The notes beneath the pieces are model-generated. The model worked only from the letters and a program-made list of their open reading frames with translations, was not told where the DNA came from and searched no databases. A DNA stretch of 64,000 nt from Neocallimastix lanati (nom. inval.) (Eukaryota > Neocallimastigomycota > Neocallimastigomycetes > Neocallimastigales > Neocallimastigaceae), in NCBI GenBank assembly GCA_016946835.1, contig JACVTC010000116.1, positions 476,001 to 540,000 on the forward strand. The letters are read 5' to 3'. Made by a program: the position numbers and the translations under genes. This document shows positions 27,956 to 41,094 of this stretch, piece by piece; positions within the stretch are counted from its first letter, which is position 1; each line of letters begins with the position of its first letter.

Positions 27956-27996
27956 ATATATTTAGTTTAACTTAATAAAAGTTAAACTAAATATAT
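27956..27996. repeat. 18-bp inverted repeat (hairpin)
   Basis: ATATATTTAGTTTAACTT at 27956-27973 and its exact reverse complement at 27979-27996 around the loop AATAA. It sits about 150 bases left of the higher-GC island at 28140. Confidence 0.85.
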
Positions 27997-28139
27997 GAAC
28001 TTTTCAATTTTTTATTTAATTCTTACAATAAGTAGAACTTTAATAATTGTTTTATTTAAATAATAGAATAATTAATTTACCTAAATTATGTATCTACTGT
28101 TACACTGAAGATATTACATTTACATTAATAAACATTGCA

Positions 28140-28590
28140 TTAAAACTTTTTTTTAAACTGGGGTTAACGAAAGGGGAGGGCAATTGGGCCTCCAGTGTCT
28201 CCTTTAAACGTATGAGACTCTCATTAGATTCATTACCATACCATTTCGACGTCGAAGCGAATCACTCTAAGCAAGACTAATATGAAAGACATTCCCTATA
28301 AGCCACTTTATGCGACGAGCTTCTTTTCAATAATCTTTTTAACCATTATCAAGGAAGGAATATATATACTAATCCTCTCACAGATCGAGTGTTCTCTGTA
28401 CAGGCAATTATATGGTCTAGCAATAGGAATACTTACCATGGCGAGCGAACACCATTTCCATTTATAAGGAGAAGCACCATGAGAGAATGAAAATTACCAC
28501 ATATAAACTCAAGAAGTAGTTCCGGGTCGATCCAGAAACCTTATGTGTGTTAGTACTTTCCGCCAGGATAAAAACTGGATAGGCTAAACT
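28140..28590. other. Higher-GC island, unassigned
   Basis: About 450 bases whose composition stands out sharply from the desert around it. Plus-strand frames stay open for 60-77 codons (for example LGLTKGEGNWASS... to 28280 and a second frame 28282-28467), but I recognise no family. On the minus strand a short GDTGGPIALPF appears, probably by chance. Likely a fragment of a mobile element or foreign DNA, already decayed. Confidence 0.45.
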
Positions 28591-29855
28591 AAACAAAATT
28601 ATTAAATGATATGCATTCAATATTAATAACCTTAATTGATATAATAATGCATATTATCACGTGAAATATTATTTATTATAATATTATTAAATTATATTTT
28701 TAAAAATTGTTGATAAGAAATCATTAAATGAAGAATTTCAATAAAATAATAATAATACTATATGAATATTGTATTTTTTTTTTTAACAGATAAAAAAGAA
28801 ATATTTATAGTATATAAAAATCATAAATAAAAATATATATTATTAACACTTTATTTATATGATTATTACAACTTTATTATTTAATGAATAATCATATAGT
28901 TTTTTCGATTTTTTATAATAATTTAAATTTTGCTTATGAAATTTATATTAATTTTTTTTTTTTTTTTTTTTTGAAAAAGAAAGAAAATATATAAATAAAT
29001 TAATAATTAATGAATAAATAAATATTTTTAACTACAAAATTCGATTTTTAAGGTTCAATTTTTTTGGATTTAATATTAAAACGGAAATTAGGAATAATTT
29101 GTATTATGTATAATTAGAATAAGGTTGTATGATACTTTAAAATAACTTGCTTTTTTAATGGAAGTTTTTTCAAAGTAAGTTTCTTCAAAGATTATCTAAA
29201 TTTTTTAATATTTATTTATACAACTAGTAATAATAACATAAATATGATATTATTAATTTATTTCTTTAATTCTTTGAAAATAAAGGAATTTTAATGTATC
29301 ATTTTTATATTTTCATATTAAAATAATTAATAATCTATAAAATCAAATTGAAAAATAAAGTTATAATTAAATAATTTATTTATAATAATTTTATTTGAAT
29401 GTTTTTTTTTACAAATTAATATTATTAAATAAATTTTTCATTATTTTAAATTTCAGGAAAAACAATAAAATAAAATAAATAGAGAAATGTTATAAAAAGG
29501 AAAAGTAAAGTATCAATAGAACAAGATAAAATAAAATAATTAAATGATTCAATATTAAAAGTAATGAATTGTTCATAAAAATAAAATATTTCAAATTTTT
29601 TTTTTTGTTTTGTTTTGTTTTGATTTTTGAAAATTTTAATTTTAAAATAATCAGATTTCATTTCCTATTAAAATATACTTATTAATATATAATAGTAATA
29701 AAATGAAAAAGTATTATTATTGTTATTTATTATTATTATTATTTTTTTTTTTTTTTTATTTTTTTTTTTTTAATTTTATTTTATTTTTTATTATTTAATT
29801 ATCCAATAAGTTTAATGTCCATATAATTTAAAAATTGTTATATATAGTAGATGTG
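28591..29855. other. AT-rich intergenic, no gene seen
   Basis: A/T-rich sequence leading to the LTR element. It includes poly-T runs near 28952-28973 and 29743-29771. Nothing was recognised. Confidence 0.55.
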
Positions 29856-30098
29856 TGTTTAATTACATTGTACATTATATTACACTATTAAAAGTAAAAT
29901 ATTTCTAATTTGGTTGTACAATGCAGTGTAATGTTAAATGTTTCCAATAATGTTAGATTATTATAAAAAAATGAAAAATGATTATAACATGTAATTACAC
30001 ATTCTTAACTAGACCTTTCTTAATGTAAAATCAAGAAAATAAATAAATAAACACAAAATATAAAATGACATCTCTGATTTTATGTATTATGTTTAACT
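29856..30098 (+). repeat. 5' LTR of a copia element
   Basis: This starts TGTTTAATTACATTGTACAT and is repeated at 32366. Shared blocks in order: CATTATA, AAATATTT, AATGCAGTGTAA, TTAAAT, CCAATAAT, TTAGA, ATTATA, AAAATGAAAAATGATTATAA, then ATAAATAAATAA. The end near TTTAAC is approximate. The two copies differ in many positions, so the insertion is old. Confidence 0.8.
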
Positions 30099-32365
30099 GA
30101 TTAAGAGTTTTACTGACTCAATAATTTGTTAACAATTATTATCAAAATTCAATATATAAAATATTAAATATTCATTAAATATTAAAATAAAGAAATATTA
30201 ATAATCATATTAAAATAACTAAATCAGAAAATTCATCTATTACTGGAAGTTCTTCAAAAAATAGAACAAATATAATATATATAATAATATATATAGTAAA
30301 GACAACAAATAAATCAAGCACAACAATAAATGATGTTCCTGTTTAAGTATAAATTTAAATACTTAAACAAATACAATAAATAAATTTCATATTCAAAATT
30401 TTAAAGCAACAAGTGAAAATTTTCAAAAATGATATTCACATTTGAAATTATTCTTTGATCCTGAAGAATTAGGTGATTATATATCAAAGAACACTAAATA
30501 TCTAAACACCAATACAAAACGCTTAAAGTATGATAGGTACTATCATGATTATAATATTGAAAAGCTTCAATGAATATACAAAAAGTTTTTTTAAATAATT
30601 GCACAAGTGCATTTTTTAATGGTAAAAAAATTAAAAGAAAGATTTTCAAAAACAAAACCATCCTAAACTATTTGAAATCGAAATGCAAATAAATAAATTG
30701 GAAATCGAAATAGATGATTTTAAGCTGTAAATAGATAATCTTAACTCATTATTTCATAATATAATCATGAGGTAAAATTACGGAATAAATTAGAACTGAG
30801 TGAAGAAACAAAGTTTTATACTCTTTAGAAGAATTAAATAAAGTCGGAATTGTATTTTCATCCACTTTCCGATATATTGAAAAGGCATTTAAAATTTAAA
30901 AGAAGATATATCAAAACTAAGTATCATAATTAAGAAAAGCAAGAGTATTAAAAGGGTAGATATTAAGGAAGAAGTATATCAACATGAAGATCAAATTAGC
31001 AGAGTCCGAAATGGGAAACTTTCATATAATTTCAATAAAGAAACACACTCTAACGAATACTACCACAATTGCTATAAAAATCTGCATAGTACTAATAACT
31101 ATTTTTTCAACCCATCAAATTCGCCAAAGAATAACTATAAGGGAGAAAAGAAAAATAATAATAATAAATAAATAAAATAAAAATAAAAATAACATCTTTA
31201 AGAAGGAAAGGAAATAAAAGAAACTTCAAATCATTTATAACATTAATTATGAAGAACAAGACAATTCATATTCAGATCTATCATTCAACTTCTGTTTCAA
31301 TATAGCAACTAATATTATCAAGAATAATTATAATAGAATAACATTTTAATAACTCTTAGAAACATAAATATAAATAAAATAGGGACCGAAATCTTAAAAG
31401 AAAAAATAATGATAAAGAAGATAACAATAAAGAGTCATAGATCATTAATAGTATGACAGAAATTTACTAACCCAAAAATATAAAATCACCATCAAACATT
31501 GAATAAGTCTTTAATAGAAGGATTACACACCAAAGTGGGTAATCTGATAGAATTTACATAAAGAGCATGTTTTTCTATTCGAGAAGTGATTTATGCTCCA
31601 AATATACATAATAACTTAATTTCCATTAATTGTCTAAGCAAAAAGGGTTTAAAATTATTAATGGAAATGTGCAACAATAAAGAAATACTCCAAATACTTA
31701 GAAATAATAAACTTATTACTATCACCTGTGCAAATGTCGAAAACCTTTTTACTATAAATACAAATCTAGTAAATGATATAGACTATAATATAAATAATGT
31801 TGATCTAACATTGTAACATGCTAAATTGAGTCATTATTAAAATTTAAATATTCAAAAATTTTTAGAAAACAACAACATTAAGGAAGAAAAGAATTATAAT
31901 ATAAATTGTGAAGGTTAAAAAATTAGCAAAATCAAGAAAAAATCATTCAAATAAATGCAAGTACATTATCGTTTCAAATCATATATACTGATATTGTTAA
32001 GCCACTTAAATATGTGGTGTAACTTAGTGGATACAATTATTATATAATATTTATCGATGACTACAGTAGAAAATGCTGAGTCAATTTAGTTAAAAATAGA
32101 TCTGAGGGATATCAGAAGTTTATTGAGTTTCATAGACTTTGAAAAATATTTGTTATTTCAGCATAAAGGAAGTAATATCTGATAAAGGTTTAGAATACAG
32201 CAACTCTAATTTCATAAATTATCTCAAAAAAATGAAATTACATTTAATCATTCTATACCTGTTAATCCTCAACAAAATGGTCGTTCCAAAAGGATTAATT
32301 CGTTATTAAATAACTGCTTGAAAGCATTAATATGTACTGCTAAATAGTTAAATATTGTTGTTATT
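30099..32365 (+). pseudogene. Decayed Ty1/copia gag - integrase interior
   Basis: Between the LTRs the plus strand carries gag-like sequence with a degenerate zinc-knuckle piece near 31050-31130 (YYHNCYKNLHSTNNYFFNPSN), then a GAG-pre-integrase domain at 31586-31816 (VIYAPNIHNNLISINCLSKK), and the integrase core: TDIVKPL (31990), IIFIDDYSRKC (32050), ISDKGLEYSNSNFINYL (32175) and PVNPQQNGRSKRINSLL (32260). Stops and frameshifts throughout. The integrase stops at about 32345, only 20 bases from the 3' LTR, so RT and RNase H are missing. Confidence 0.85.
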
Positions 32366-32619
32366 TGTTTAATTGCATTGAACATTATACTATATTATTA
32401 TGTGTGAAATATTTTTATTCGATAGTATAATGCAGTGTAACATTAAATATTACCAATAATTTTAGACTATTATAGAAAAATGAAAAATGATTATAAATAA
32501 CATGTATTGAAATATTCATAAATGAAAAGGCCTTTAGTAATGGAAAAGTAATAAATAAATAACTAAACACATAATAAAAAAATAAATATTTCTTATGATT
32601 TTAAATGTTATATTTAACA
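32366..32619 (+). repeat. 3' LTR of the copia element
   Basis: A direct repeat of 29856-30098, beginning TGTTTAATTGCATTGAACAT and ending near TATTTAACA, the TG...CA form expected of copia LTRs. No clear target-site duplication was seen, so the ends may be off by a few bases. Confidence 0.8.
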
Positions 32620-33289
32620 AAAATAAACTAAAAAATATTTGATATTATAAAATTTAAAATTGAAATTATAATTTTTGTTTTTTTTTAAAGATTGCTTAAA
32701 ATTGTTTTTATTTAAAAAATAAAGTCATTCTGTATTAATTAATATATATAATTATTTCTTATTATAAATGAACTGTTTATTATTAAAATAGACATGCTTT
32801 TATATTATTTCTAATAAAATATATACATATAATACTTTCTTTAATATTTTGTAAGATTTTAATAAAATTATATTATTTATTAAAGCATACGCCTTCGGTT
32901 AAAAATCTAGTACTATCTGTATCATATAAGCTAAGGTCTAATCTTGTTCGCTTAAATGAAACTACATAGAAAAATGAATATTTTAGTATTTATACATATT
33001 ATATAAAATTTTTATTGAATATTTATATATATTAATTTATAAAAACAAATTCTATGATTATTCATTGTTTATTAAACCTTATTTAAAGGCATAATTAAAG
33101 AAAGTTCTAATATATATATAACCACTTTCATCCATTAATTGATAAAATATTTTTGTTGAGAAATATTCTTTATGTAAACAAATTGAATTTTTGAAAAAAT
33201 AGAAATAGAATTAATTGTTAATAATTAATACTTGTTTGAAATTTATTACTTCATTTTATTTTATTTAATTATTTGAATATCACAACTAA

Positions 33290-33327
<38 letters not shown>

Positions 33328-33700
33328 TTTTCTAGTTTTAACCATTAAATTTTTTATCCATTTTTTATAATATTTTTTTTATTATTAACTATTTATTTAA
33401 ATTCTAAATAATTACAAAAATAATAAAATGATAAATACTAATTAAAATTTATAATTAATTAAAAAGTAAATAATAAATAAATTATAATTATTGATTAAGT
33501 TAAAAAAAATAAATAAATATATAAATAAAAATAAAAAAAAATATCACAAAATCAGTAAATAAAGCAAAAAAGTATTTTTTTATTTTATTTATTTTATTTT
33601 TTTTTCTTTGATATTAAAATATATTTCTATAATCATATTCTTTTTTATTTTAGCTTTAAAATTCTAATTTAAAAACTTTTTGCAATTTTTTTTAATTTTC
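32620..33700. other. AT-rich intergenic, no gene seen
   Basis: Flank of the copia element with poly-T near 33299-33322. A mid-GC patch at 32885-32945 is unassigned. No gene was recognised. Confidence 0.5.
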
Positions 33701-33709
33701 TTTATTTCC

Positions 33710-34140
33710 AGTGCGTACAGCTCTTAGTTTCAGCCCCCCTTAAGGGCAGTGGGAATATTGAGATAGTCACAACATTTTGCATTGGCAGATAATATCCCTA
33801 ATGGATGTCCTTACTGAGTACTCAGTAATAGAGCTCTGACATACATTGAGGAAATCACACATTTCCATATAAGCATATTTGTCCCTTCTGGACAGCCTTA
33901 CTGAGTATTCAGCATTGGCACTCTGACATACATATTATTTCTGAGAATTTTCAATGCTTTTTCTTGGAGTACTTCTCTGATTCCTTACTTCCCTTTGAAG
34001 GGAGGTCAGTATAACCTAACCCCATGAAATATATACTAGCTCCCTTGGAGAATGCGTAAAAGTAGAATATATTTACATCACTTAAGTAGAATATATATAT
34101 ATGCATGATATGTACTTAGATGCTAGTAATTCTCTCGTAA
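33710..34140. other. Higher-GC island with internal duplication
   Basis: About 400 bases of non-AT-rich sequence inside AT-rich surroundings, with no long open frame. A 38-base segment at 33809-33846 recurs at 33896-33933 (32 of 38 positions equal), 87 bases apart; similarity extends leftward over a TCCCT..TGGA block. The first copy contains ACTGAGTACTCAGT, a 14-bp palindrome. GCCCCCCTTAAGGGC and CCCTTTGAAGGG are further dyads. It could be a non-coding part of a mobile element (solo LTR or UTR). Confidence 0.5.
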
Positions 34141-34816
34141 ATATACTAAATAATAATACTTGTATTTTTAATTTTAGATATTTATACATTTTCCTGTTTT
34201 TTTTTTTTTTTTAAATTTTTATTTATTTTTAAAAAGGAAAAAAGAAAATATAATTTTAAACAATATCTTTTTTTTATTATTTATAATATTAACTTTTAAT
34301 TTGGAAGAGATGTTTATTTTTTATTAAAATACACTATATTAAATAAACAAGTAAAAAAAAAGTATTTTAAATATCGGTTAACAATATATTATAATTATGT
34401 ATTATAAGAAGTACAGAAAAAAAAATTTAAAAACAAAGCTTTATGATAATATATTTATTTGTTAAAATAATTATTAAAAAGAAAAAAGAAGAAAAAAGTT
34501 TTTATTAGTTTTATATTTTGCTTTAAAATAAAAACTGATAAATAAATTCATTATTTTTCTTCAATATCAAAGAAAATTAAAATAAGAATAACTTCTGAAA
34601 ATGTAAAAATTTTATTATTATAAAATTTCATTAAAGATAGTTACTAATTATCATTATATTTTAATAAAGTAGTTTATTTTATTAATATTTTATTTAATTT
34701 ATAGTTTCAATATATTTAATTAAACCTAAACAATTAATAATTTTTGAACTATATTTTTATTAAATTAATTATAAAATATAAAAAATATATATTTACAAAA
34801 TACTAGCTTTAAATTT

Positions 34817-34850
<34 letters not shown>

Positions 34851-35205
34851 AGATACATAATACTAATTTCTATCAAATGAAATATATTAATGGTATTTAC
34901 TATCTAATATGTAACTAAATTATCATATTTTGTAATTTTATAATGATTTATACGAATTTCATTCTTTTCTCTTATTTTAAAATTATATAATTTTAATGAA
35001 AACATATAAATCTTTTAATAGAAATAATACTTTTAATATATATATATAATATTTAATCTTCTATTCAAATATTATTAAAACAATGCAATATATATTTATC
35101 TATATTTTAATAGGGTTTTACTATATTTTTGATTTTTTTTTAATTTCGTTTTTCATATAATTTAATTATATTCAATTTAGATATTTTTAATTTTTATTTT
35201 ATCTT
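34141..35205. other. AT-rich intergenic, mannanase 3' flank
   Basis: Poly-A tract at about 34817-34848. No gene seen. The left half adjoins the GC island and the right end carries the 3' UTR of the mannanase gene. Confidence 0.55.
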
Positions 35206-36606
35206 CTAATTAAGTTTTAGGAATTTCTTTCCCATTTTCGTAAGGAAATTGATCATATCATTATCTTTATCATAGATTCCATACCATCCTGGATGTTCAT
35301 GAGCTGGATCTCCAAGATATAAATCACGACTATCTCCTGATGCTGGACGACCTTCACCTGAATAAGCCCAGAAGTTTTGTCCTTGGAATATTTGTTTATC
35401 TGTTAATTTATATACTTCGTTTAAAATAGCTTTAAAATATTTAAGACGATTATTTGCTGGAGTAGAAGGATCATATTCATCTTGACCATCCCATCCATCA
35501 CGAGCCATACCATACTCTTCAAAAATAATTGGTTTGTTGATTTTAAGAGCCCATCCTGCTGTTTCTCTTAAATGATTAATACAATAATCAATTGCATGCT
35601 GTAAATTAGCATCAGTACCATTCTTTGGATCATACTCATTCCAGTTTTGAACCCAAATATGTGTAGTTGTATAATCAAGATTCTTATGATTATTTTCTCG
35701 AAGGAAAACATCTCTTCCAAATGATGGATGTGCTTCAGATCCAAGAGTAACCATATGGTTTTTATCAAGAGATTTAATATATCCTGAAATATCTTCAATA
35801 AATTCATCAGTCATAGGCATTGATCCATCATTATTTTGTCTTGGTTCATTAGCAAATTCCCATGAGAAAATGGTATCATCATCTTTATAACGTTTGCCAG
35901 TGTAAACATTCTTTCGATTTATTACAGTTTTTATATGTTTCTTCCACATATCAATGCATTCATCGCAAGTATAAAATTCAGCAGAATGATTAATGAATTC
36001 ATCCCATGAACTTTGAGCACGAGGATCATTTTCTGGATAACCTGGAGGTAATGGAATGGTAGTATTCTTTACCCATGAAACATATTGAGAGAAACCACCA
36101 CTCCATTGCCAGAAATTATTTAAAACCATAACAGCTTTCATTCCACGTTTTTTCATTTGATAAAGAGTATAATCAAGACCCTTGAACATATCATCATTAT
36201 AAACCCCAGGTTCAGGCATAAGAACATTAACTGGTTTTTGAGAATCTGAAGGACCTTCAGAAGCAGCAATAATACGAAGATTATTAATATTCATTGTTTT
36301 CATTTTATCAAGATCTCTTACAAGACGATTACGATTTCCTGTTTTTTGAGCACCTATAAGTAAATAAATTAATAAATCAACATATATTAATATATTATAC
36401 TAATTCACTAAAAAATACAAGTAATACAAAATTAATTATTTTATCATAAGTATACCTAGATTCATTGCTTGCCAATAGTTAGCTCCCCAAACAACATAAC
36501 GTTTTCCATTTTCGTAGAAATTACCATCATTTTCGACGCTAACAAAGCCAGCCTTAGAAAGAACGACAGTAAAACCTAGTAAAGATAATGCAGTAATTAA
36601 TTTCAT
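35206..36606 (-). CDS. Secreted GH5 (subfamily 7-like) endo-beta-1,4-mannanase
   Basis: Predicted to cut the backbone of mannans in plant cell walls outside the cell. Exons 36606-36456 and 36353-35206, one intron, 432 aa. Residues 1-19 (MKLITALSLLGFTVVLSKA) form a signal peptide. The mature (beta/alpha)8 barrel starts VWGANYWQAMNLG, then NNLRIIAASEGP and VMVLNNFWQWSGGFSQYVSW, which are hallmarks of GH5_7 mannanases. The acid/base Glu is in WEFANEPR (about E220) and the nucleophile in IIFEEYGMARD (about E330); HIWVQNW and FWAYSGEGRP supply substrate-binding aromatics. There is no dockerin or carbohydrate-binding module on either end, so it would be a free enzyme rather than cellulosome-bound. 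Base composition is less AT-rich than in neighbours. The family in rumen fungi is generally attributed to transfer from bacteria. A GH5 cellulase is less likely given the WQWSGG motif. Confidence 0.9.
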
Positions 36607-36950
36607 TTTTATTTTTTCTCTTTCTTTTTAGTATTCTTTTTTCTTTTTTTCTTTATTATTTTAAATATTAATATTATTATTATTACTATATATATATTTG
36701 TTATTGTTAAAATATAATTATGATTTTGCTTAATTATTTATTGTTCTGATTTTGTTCTGATTTTAAGAAATTTTTTTATCTTTTTATACTTTTTATATAA
36801 ATAATTTTATATATATTTAAACTTATATTTATATAGTATATTATATATGTAATACTATAATAAAGTTATAATATTTAAATATGACGGATTATTGTAATTT
36901 AACCTATATTTTTTTGATTATAATTATTCTTTTTAAAATTTAATTTAAAT

Positions 36951-37005
36951 AGGAGAGTTACATAACTCCCAAGTGGCGCAGCAAATGAAGCTTCATTCGC
37001 CATGT
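36951..37005. other. Compact structured higher-GC block
   Basis: Directly after AT-rich DNA there are about 50 bases with two dyads: GAGTTA (36955-36960) with TAACTC (36963-36968), and AATGAAG (36984-36990) with CTTCATT (36991-36997) inside a GGCG...CGCC frame (36975-36978 and 36998-37001). It lies about 350 bp upstream of the mannanase start. It could be an element end, a regulatory site or a small RNA piece. Confidence 0.4.
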
Positions 37006-37067
37006 TTCTTTTCGCATATTGATGTAAATAAATGAATAAAAAATAAAAAATAAAAAAAATAATAAAA

Positions 37068-37171
<104 letters not shown>

Positions 37172-39899
37172 TTAAAAATAAAAAAAAAATAAAAATAAAA
37201 AAAAAATTATAAAAAAAAAAATTTTTTTTTCATTATAATGGACTTTTTATTAAGAAGAATAATAAAAATATAAATATTTATATTAGACATGGAGGAAAAC
37301 ATACGTTCATTAAAATGTAAAAAAAAAAAAAAAAAAAAATGAAGGTAAAAAATAAAAATAAAAAAATATAAAAATAAAAAATTTAAGCATTTTGACCAAG
37401 GCAGCTTAAAAGTCTTAAAATATATCTTTAAAAAAAAATAATTATTATATTATTTTCATAAAAAGTATTATAATATATCTTTAAGTTAAATATTATTAAG
37501 CAATTATTATAATATTATTTTCGCAAAAAATTTTTTAAAATATGTATGTAAAATTATACATTATTCTATTACTGTTTTTACAAAAATATTAAAATATATC
37601 TTTATAATTAAATATTATTAAAACAAAACAAAACAAAAAAAAAAAAAAAAAAAAAAAAAAGAATTTATAGTTAGAATTAATAATTATTTAAAAATCATTA
37701 TTAGGAATTAAAATATAAGATTTCTTGAATAAGATGAACTGAATATTATTATTGATTATTAAATAAATATTATTCTAATTTTTAAATGAAATTTCTTATA
37801 TAAAAGCTTATTTTGTATTTTAATTTAAATTTTTTATCTTTATCTTTTATCTTTTATTATTTATTGTTACTTTTTTTTTTTTTTTTTTTTTGCTTTTATT
37901 TTTTTATTCATTTATTTATGTCTATATGCTACTTGACAAAATGCAACTCTGTTTTAAGATTTTTAAACTGACCTGATTCAATTTTGATTAAAATGCTTTA
38001 ATCAATTTTTTTTTTTTTTTTTTTTGGAATAAATTGGAATTATTAATAAATTATTTTTATTGCTTATATTATTATTTGTATATTAATTATTTATATAATA
38101 TTGCTTATTTATTTAAAAAGATATTTATAAAGATCTCTATTTTATGAAAATATTTTATTTATTAATTAAAAAATTTTATATAATTATTAATTCATCAATA
38201 TTTTTGTATATTTATTTTTGTTTTTTTTTTATTGTATTCATTTATTTATATTTATATCATTTATTTATTTTTTTTTGAAATTCAATTTACATATAATACG
38301 CCACAATAAAAAATATAATTAGCGAAATGCAACACATTTGTTTAAGATAAATCTTATTATTTTAATTTAACCCTTAATTTTTTGGTTAATAATTATTGTT
38401 AAAATTTACATAAAAATTAAATTATTATTGTAATTACTATTGTAATTATTATTAATTACTATTAATTTCTTCCTAGTAAATAGCACTTCTTATATTAAAT
38501 TTTTAATTAAAAAAAGTAATTATATTTAATAAGGTTTATATATTTATATTATTTGATGGAATAAAGGAACATTTTAATTAAAATCATATTAAAAAATTGA
38601 TTAAACGTCCTTTAAATAATATTTGTTAATATAGATAAACAATATTTATATCAATTTTCTCCTTGTAATTTATATTAAATTAAAAATTTATAAAATAAAG
38701 TTTTAATATAATAATAATAAACTTTTATTCTTATTTTTATCTATGTCCGCTTATGTTATACATATCATTCATGTTTAGAAATTCATGTTTATGATAATTA
38801 TACTAGTAGGGAATTCCTACTATAACAGATATTTTTGGAAATCAATTTATTTATTTATTTATTTTTATAATTTAACATATTTATTAGTAATATAATATTT
38901 GAATAAATAAAATAATACTATACAATATGTAAAAAATTATTAATTAATTAGTAAATATTATTGTTAAATGATCTTAATAAAGATATATTAAATACTAAAA
39001 ATTACAAAAATGATTTTCATTATAATTAAACAACTAATTTTATTTTATTCTAACTTTAAACTATTATAATTTGAGTTCTTTTGAAATTATAAATAATATG
39101 AAATTATAATAAATTTATTTTCGATAAAGTGTAAATAAATATTTATATTTTATTTAACTTAATTTTATGAATTACACAACTCATATTATTTGATAAAAAA
39201 AAGAACTTTTTTATTCAATTTTCATTATTAATTACTAAAAGTTTTTATGATTGGTAATATTATAATTAAACGTTATAATTTTTTATATATTATATGAGAC
39301 ATCTTAAATATTTTAGTTAAACTTTAATAAGTATTAATTATTATGAATATAAGAAAATTAAAGCTTCATGTAATAAAAATAAATAAATAATAATAAATAT
39401 AAATTATAAAAATAATAAATAGTATTTTTATTATTTTTTATATTGTTATATTAAATTATAATGTACTATTTTTAATTTCATAATGATATGAAATTTAACT
39501 TTTGTCATAATTATATATAAATTATTTGCTATAAAAAAAATAAAAATTGTTAAAGCAACTATGTATAAATTTATTAAGTTTATTGAAAGTGATTAAATAT
39601 TAACTAACAATAATTTTTATATTATATTATTTACTGGTATGAATGATTAACTTTCTTATAGTATTATATCTTTTTAAAGTATTTTTATATAGTTAAATAA
39701 AGTGATATCTGCTCTATATATTACATAAAATATTATATAATAATAAAACAAATAAAAAACATTATTATATAATTTAATTTGAATATAGAGTAAAAATTAG
39801 TAATAATTTTCTTAAAAATATTTTTATTTAAAAAAAATTGATAATTAAAAATCATTAATTTTATAATTATACATAAGGTTTTTTTTATATATATAATAA

Positions 39900-40221
39900 G
39901 TATTGTAACTTTTGTAACAAAAAAAAAAAAAATTAAAATAATATTTTATTATTGTAAATCTTTAATAAATTATATACATAATAATTTTTTAAAAAAAAAA
40001 AAAAAAGTAAATTAGAATGAAATATTTTTGTAAATCTTTAATTAATTAGATATACATAATAATTTTAAAAAATATATTAAATTATTACTTAAATAAATTT
40101 TAATGATATTATTCTTATCAAAGATTAAATAATTGGAAATAGTAATAATTTTTTCAATTATTAATTTTTTTTTTAATTATATGTTAGAAAATTTTTATTT
40201 AAATAAGATATGAAACTTTTC

Positions 40222-40257
<36 letters not shown>

Positions 40258-40350
40258 TTAATAAAATAAATCATTATGAAATTATTATTGAAATTCATTA
40301 AATTAATTAGATATATATAATATAAATTTTTTAAAATAAGTATTATTTTA
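39900..40350. repeat. Degenerate tandem repeat
   Basis: At least two, possibly three, diverged units share GTAAATCTTTAAT[A/T]AATTA, ATACATAATAATTTT and a following poly-A run, at about 39950, 40030 and (weaker) 40270. Confidence 0.6.
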
Positions 40351-41094
40351 TTATTTTATTATAAAATGAATCAATTCGATTACTATCTTTGATACATTAA
40401 TATTAATAAACATAAGTAATATTTATTATTATTAATTCTATAATGTAAGAAGTAGTTTTTGAAATATAGTTAGTTTGAAATAGTCATTATTAAATAAATT
40501 CTATTAATTATATAATTTAAACTATTTTTAATTTTTTTATAAAAAAAATTAAATAATTTTGATAAAAAGTAATAAATTTTAAATATAATATAGATAAAAA
40601 AATTATATATATAAAATTTTTAAAATAAATAAATAATTTATATATAAAATAAAAAAAAATTTTTTTTCCAAAAAAAAAAAAGAAAAAGAAAATAATAATA
40701 ATATTTTTTTTTTCCAAAAAAAAAAAATATATATATATATATATATAGTTTAAAAAATGCTTATGCACATTTACTATTTTTTTAAATATAATGTAATTTT
40801 AAATATAAGATACTAATATTTGAGCTGTTTACTGTAGAATTATCTAGTACAATATAATATTTATTTAATAATATATATCATGATAATATTATCTTTTTCT
40901 TTTAATTAAAAATATTACATTTATTATATATTAAAACAATGATAAAAAGTTTATTAGCTAAGTGGAAAATTATTAGTAAAAAATTTTTATCTGACCAATA
41001 GTTTTTATAGTTGATAAATTTTTTATTATATAAAAATTTTTAAAAGTTCCACATTTTATTTAAAATAAAGATATATTTATATTCATAAATAAAA

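Noticed and set aside
28150-28200. GDTGGPIALPF on the minus strand, like the trypsin GDSGGP box
   Set aside because: No other protease motif near it and a stop directly after; most likely chance within an unassigned island.
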